The position numbers were made by a program, and so were the translations under genes. Source: Fasciolopsis buskii (lineage: Eukaryota; Platyhelminthes; Trematoda; Plagiorchiida; Fasciolidae). From it: DNA of 64,000 bases. Each line of letters opens with the position of its first letter. Position 1 is the stretch's first letter. The notes beneath the pieces are model-generated. The model saw nothing but the letters and a program-made list of their open reading frames with translations. It ran no database searches and was not told the DNA's origin. Below are positions 60,560 through 64,000 of this stretch, one piece after another. The DNA is taken from the NCBI GenBank assembly GCA_008360955.1, contig LUCM01009174.1, forward strand, positions 129,719 to 193,718, in the 5' to 3' direction.

Positions 60560-62100
60560 AGTGCCAAGGGGAAAATATCGCTGGTTCAAGTTTAAGGAAA
60601 CTTGCCGGTTTTCGATAAAACGTGGATAATGCAATGTTGGAAAATAACATTTTTGCTGTGCATTTATGTCTTATCAAGTCATCGGAAATGTTATTCAGGG
60701 TGAATGGAAGACGCTATCTGAACGCATGAACACGGAAGTAATGCATACATATTCGAAAAAAATCCGCATGAAACATATGGATGGGAATTGACGCGATTAA
60801 CAAATTCAACCGAAAAGATCTGAGATTAAAGTAACGAATTTTAAACGATACCCTTCATTTTGGAGTGATCACTTTGTGTCGAAACAAAAATTCAAAACTG
60901 ATCAGATGTGTGCAGTAAATCACCTCAAGACTTGGTTCACTCGATGATTCTAGGGCAAATCAAATCGCCACGTGGTTTTGGTCGAATTCGATGCTCGGAA
61001 TTCTCTTCGTTTGGAAACCCTTGAAGCTCCTTATCTGCTCTTGCTACCTCCCACGTTTTTCCGTTACATATTCTTTCTATCGCTGGAACTCGTACTCGTT
61101 CGTGTAGTATTCGGGGTACGAAATTACGACCCATAGCTGACGTATGTATTTCCATTCTTATATGAACACAATGAATTTTGACCGCCACCAATGATGCAGA
61201 AATTGGTATAAATACAAAAAGGTTTCTTGCCACGTTTGGCATGCATCAAATCAGCTGGATCTAAAGAACCATCGTGAACAAGTGATCTTCCAACGAGTTC
61301 TCCAACTCGTGCCAAAATATCAACCACTGATCTCACTCACTGATCTTACCAGACAGATGCGCATATTATAAGAAGATAATATTCAGCTAAATGGTAACTT
61401 GTATGAAATCCGGAGACTCAAAGTTTTTTGGAAAAACGGTACACAACATCAGTTATCCGAACAGATTTGACAGACAGTATGACAGAAAACGTTTTGGTGA
61501 GCAAGCCGAATGTCTTGCAAATATAAAACTGATAACTAAATCGCTTTAATTGTTGCCGCTCCACATAGTAAATGAGTTGGTCTTTGACATTGATCGTTCC
61601 TCTAACTGTTTTCACGTTCCAATGAACTGTTCGCAGACCAAATCAGCCGCGACCGGAACGAGACGTGCATGTGCTCATCAAGCCAAATTCTCAACCCCCG
61701 AGGCCACCATATTTTAAGAAACAGAAAATGCCGCGACGCAAATAAATTGTTTTCAAAAAAAGACATGCACAATGATTTCAGATCAGCGGACCTGAGACGC
61801 AACGGGGTAAAATACCAGGGATTAATTATTACTCTGGCTTATGCAAACCAATTTGTGCCGTTTGGGGATGTGTTGACAACGACACGCTTCACGTTGTTTC
61901 CGACAATCCGTTGATTGGTTCAGTGATTTTTTCGTTCACAATTCCCGGTATAGCATACAAAATGTTTTAGCGCGGTGCTTTTGATTTCATCACGCATCGT
62001 GATGAGACGCATGCTATCTGTGCGCTAAAAACTTCCCATAATTCTAGGTAACAAAATCCACATCAAAGACAGAGACAGAGATGGAGGGAATACAAAATAG
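60560..62100. other. Unassigned minus-strand frames, possible intron
   Basis: Frames at 60937-61242, 61124-61336 and 61418-61615 on the minus strand look moderately protein-like. One includes VDILARVGELVGRSLVHDGS. They lie between the two phase-compatible exon candidates, but I could not place them with convincing splice sites. Confidence 0.35.
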
Positions 62101-62108
62101 ATCATTAC

Positions 62109-62227
62109 CCGGGACACTAATGTTTGATGTATCTATAGCAATGATAGTTAACGATGAATCGTATTTCATAACGCACACAATTGTATTTCTCAAAAGATAC
62201 CGTTCTTCTCTCCCTAATGGATCGATG
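62109..62227 (-). CDS. Candidate internal exon, function unknown
   Basis: On the minus strand an acceptor tract (CAATTCCACTTCCCTACAAAAG) and a donor (GTCCCGG|GTAATG) bound a 119-bp open segment. The 39 codons encode IDPLGREERYLLRNTIVCVM and then a Ser/Thr/Ile-rich stretch that looks like alternating beta strands. The frame stays open on both sides (62044-62325), so stops do not enforce the boundaries. It is compatible in phase with 60399-60556. No family is recognised. Confidence 0.25.
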
Positions 62228-62424
62228 CTTTTGTAGGGAAGTGGAATTGAATTCTTACTTCCAATTTGATAAAACATCAGTTTATTCCTCAAAAATTTAA
62301 TCCAGATCAAGAAATCCACTGTCACTGTGAGACTAGTTTCTAGCCGCTAAATTTTATAAGCCAGCAGAGCTGCTATTGGGTGACAATTGTAGTCCTTTAT
62401 TTCTGTTCACTTACTTGTCTGACC

Positions 62425-62600
62425 GGTGACAGTCGACGGGACAAGGTCATAGCGTTTGGAGCTGAAGGTCTCGGGTTTGAATCATCCCACCATCGATCAA
62501 CTTGTCCACTTGGAAGGCCACCGTTTGCCGTGGCCCCTTCCAAGAAAATCGAGGTAAACTTTCGTTTTATTATTAAAAAGAAACAAAAAGATCCAAAGAT
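62425..62600 (+). repeat. SINE-A copy 11, degenerate
   Basis: Recognisable in order are the end of the A-box region (CGGGACAAGGTCATAGCGTT), the B box (CTCGGGTTTGAATCATCCC), the body start (TTGTCCACTTGGAAGGCC), TTTGCCGTGGCCCCTTCC and a tail (TATTATTAAAAAGAAACAAA). The acceptor stem is lost. Substitutions are numerous, suggesting an older insertion. Confidence 0.72.
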
Positions 62601-62604
62601 AAGT

Positions 62605-64000
62605 CATAAAATATCAAACACCGATTTCTAATGCACCCGAACGTTTAACCGCGCAATTATATACTTAACGCTGAACGACAGCAGGTGAGCCGTTGAGACA
62701 GATGATTTACACTGATGAGCTGATTGTTTCAGGCCACACAACGGAAGCTTTTAAGATCAAACACTACAAGTGGACTAATATTTATCTCTAGACACAGTTT
62801 GTTCGTGTCCTCATATCGCAATTAGCCGGCTTTCTTCGGTTGAGTCTTTGCACGTGAAATAGGCAAACAAGCATCCACTTCCGGTTAATTGGCTAACGTT
62901 GGTGTAAAAACTACTCGTTGATATCCGCCTTGTCTCCCCACCCGTTTCTCTAACTACGTTTGCATGCACAGTGTATTGTCTTGACTAAGATGCCCGACTT
63001 AAACAGCAGTGTTATCAAAATTGTTCCTCTAGCTCCAGGTGAGCACTCGGTTACAACACAGATATATCACTTAACAACGTCTTCCGGTTCAGACTCATCA
63101 TGCCAAATCACAACTAGTAAACGATTCAAAGCAAATGGGAATTTTTCGTTAAGGGAGGACAGTTAGTATCTCAGAAACAGGGGCCTCATTTTAAACTCAA
63201 AATTGATTGACAGGCCTGTCCTATCCCAACCACCTGCCTGAAACGGAAGTTAGATCACTTGAAACCGTTTATCATCCAGCCAATAGCTGAGATTTGACGT
63301 ACCCAACCTTATTTCGCAAGTTTTCTTTATCCCAACGGTTTCAATTTCTTTGTTTTCGAGCTGTATCGTTGAACCGGGACCAGACCGCTAAAGGGAAACA
63401 AGTTTCTTGGAGATTCCTTGTATTTTAAGTGGGACAAAACGTTAATAAGATGTGGATGTAAAAATTAACGGAGCACGTAATCTTCAGTTACTCATCATTT
63501 TGTCCTGCTGAGTCTTTAACCATACTGTCGGTAACCGGTAATAGACTATTGCACCAGTGATGTAAATCAGGTGCTTTGTCGATTGGTTTCTTCTCCGTTC
63601 ACGCTTGGCTGATCGATGCCGGTTGACAGTGCCCACGAGAAGAGCGATGATGTGTATCGCCGGTGACATTTGTGCACTGCTAAACACTTTCCCATCTGAC
63701 GGCTGTCCGCGCACTGTTTACTTTCGTCTTTATCGGATTCTGTTACCTTTGTCTTATACCTTTACGTTTCTTTCGGTGAGAGTTGTTGAGCGTGACCTTT
63801 TGATACGTTAACAGTACTTAGCATGAAACAAAACACCTGAGGACGAAATAAGCGGACCAAACATGGTACTCCAAGATGAAGGCTACCGCATACTTTGATG
63901 GAACACGATCCAACCGCCTAGGTAAACGTCTACGCAAAGTGAACAAGAAAACAGAATGAGTAATCGGCGTCGAAATCCACTAGAGATCGAGTACGTCGGG
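62605..64000. other. No recognised gene or repeat
   Basis: Only short frames (62960-63166 plus, 63484-63714 minus, 63605-63811 plus), two of them overlapping on opposite strands. No domain, splice pair or repeat similarity was found. Confidence 0.5.

Overview
The window looks like intergenic or intronic nuclear DNA from an animal, most likely a flatworm and plausibly a digenean trematode. The case rests on three kinds of evidence. First, no long uninterrupted gene is present: no convincing reading frame exceeds about 165 codons, and many frames overlap on both strands. Second, the density of RNA-polymerase-III-type tRNA-derived SINEs is high. Third, there are degraded RTE-like non-LTR retrotransposons, a Penelope-type GIY-YIG endonuclease remnant and a Penelope-style hammerhead-ribozyme motif, a mix known from trematodes. 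The species assignment is inference; nothing here fixes a genus. There are no bacterial operons, Shine-Dalgarno sites, CRISPR arrays or rRNA genes.

Layout. 1-360: one nearly full-length SINE-A copy. 360-21,030: mostly unique-looking AT-rich sequence with a few splice-flanked open segments (9.6, 11.3-11.8 and 19.5-20.0 kb), a two-copy unknown repeat (13.9 and 16.9 kb) and a G-tract cluster (15.4 kb). 21,040-25,175: a transposon graveyard containing a truncated SINE-A, a Penelope-like endonuclease remnant, another SINE-A, and two RTE-like LINE 3' ends lying tail-to-tail, one carrying a SINE-A at its 5' edge. 27,730-28,020: SINE-B. 30,170 and 31,380: two more SINE-A copies. 35,250-35,745: a third RTE-like LINE fragment on the minus strand. 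41,680-41,925: a palindrome flanked by TA repeats with a hammerhead-like core. 43-45 kb: splice-flanked open segments on the plus strand. 46,800-47,300: two SINE-B copies as an inverted pair. 48,145-48,718: the best protein-coding candidate, two phase-compatible plus-strand exons. 57.2 kb and 60.4-62.2 kb: candidate minus-strand exons. 59,318-60,222: a cluster of three minus-strand SINE-A copies. 62,425-62,600: a last degenerate SINE-A.

How the parts relate. The retroelements are the only features identified with confidence. SINE-A (tRNA-like head, conserved body, AT-rich tail) and SINE-B (conserved 5' extension, tRNA-like head, tail) are non-autonomous and would need reverse transcriptase from a LINE; the RTE-like copies here are too broken to supply it. 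Protein-coding calls are exon hypotheses built from open frame plus splice signals; none could be assigned to a named family, and each could be a chance reading frame.
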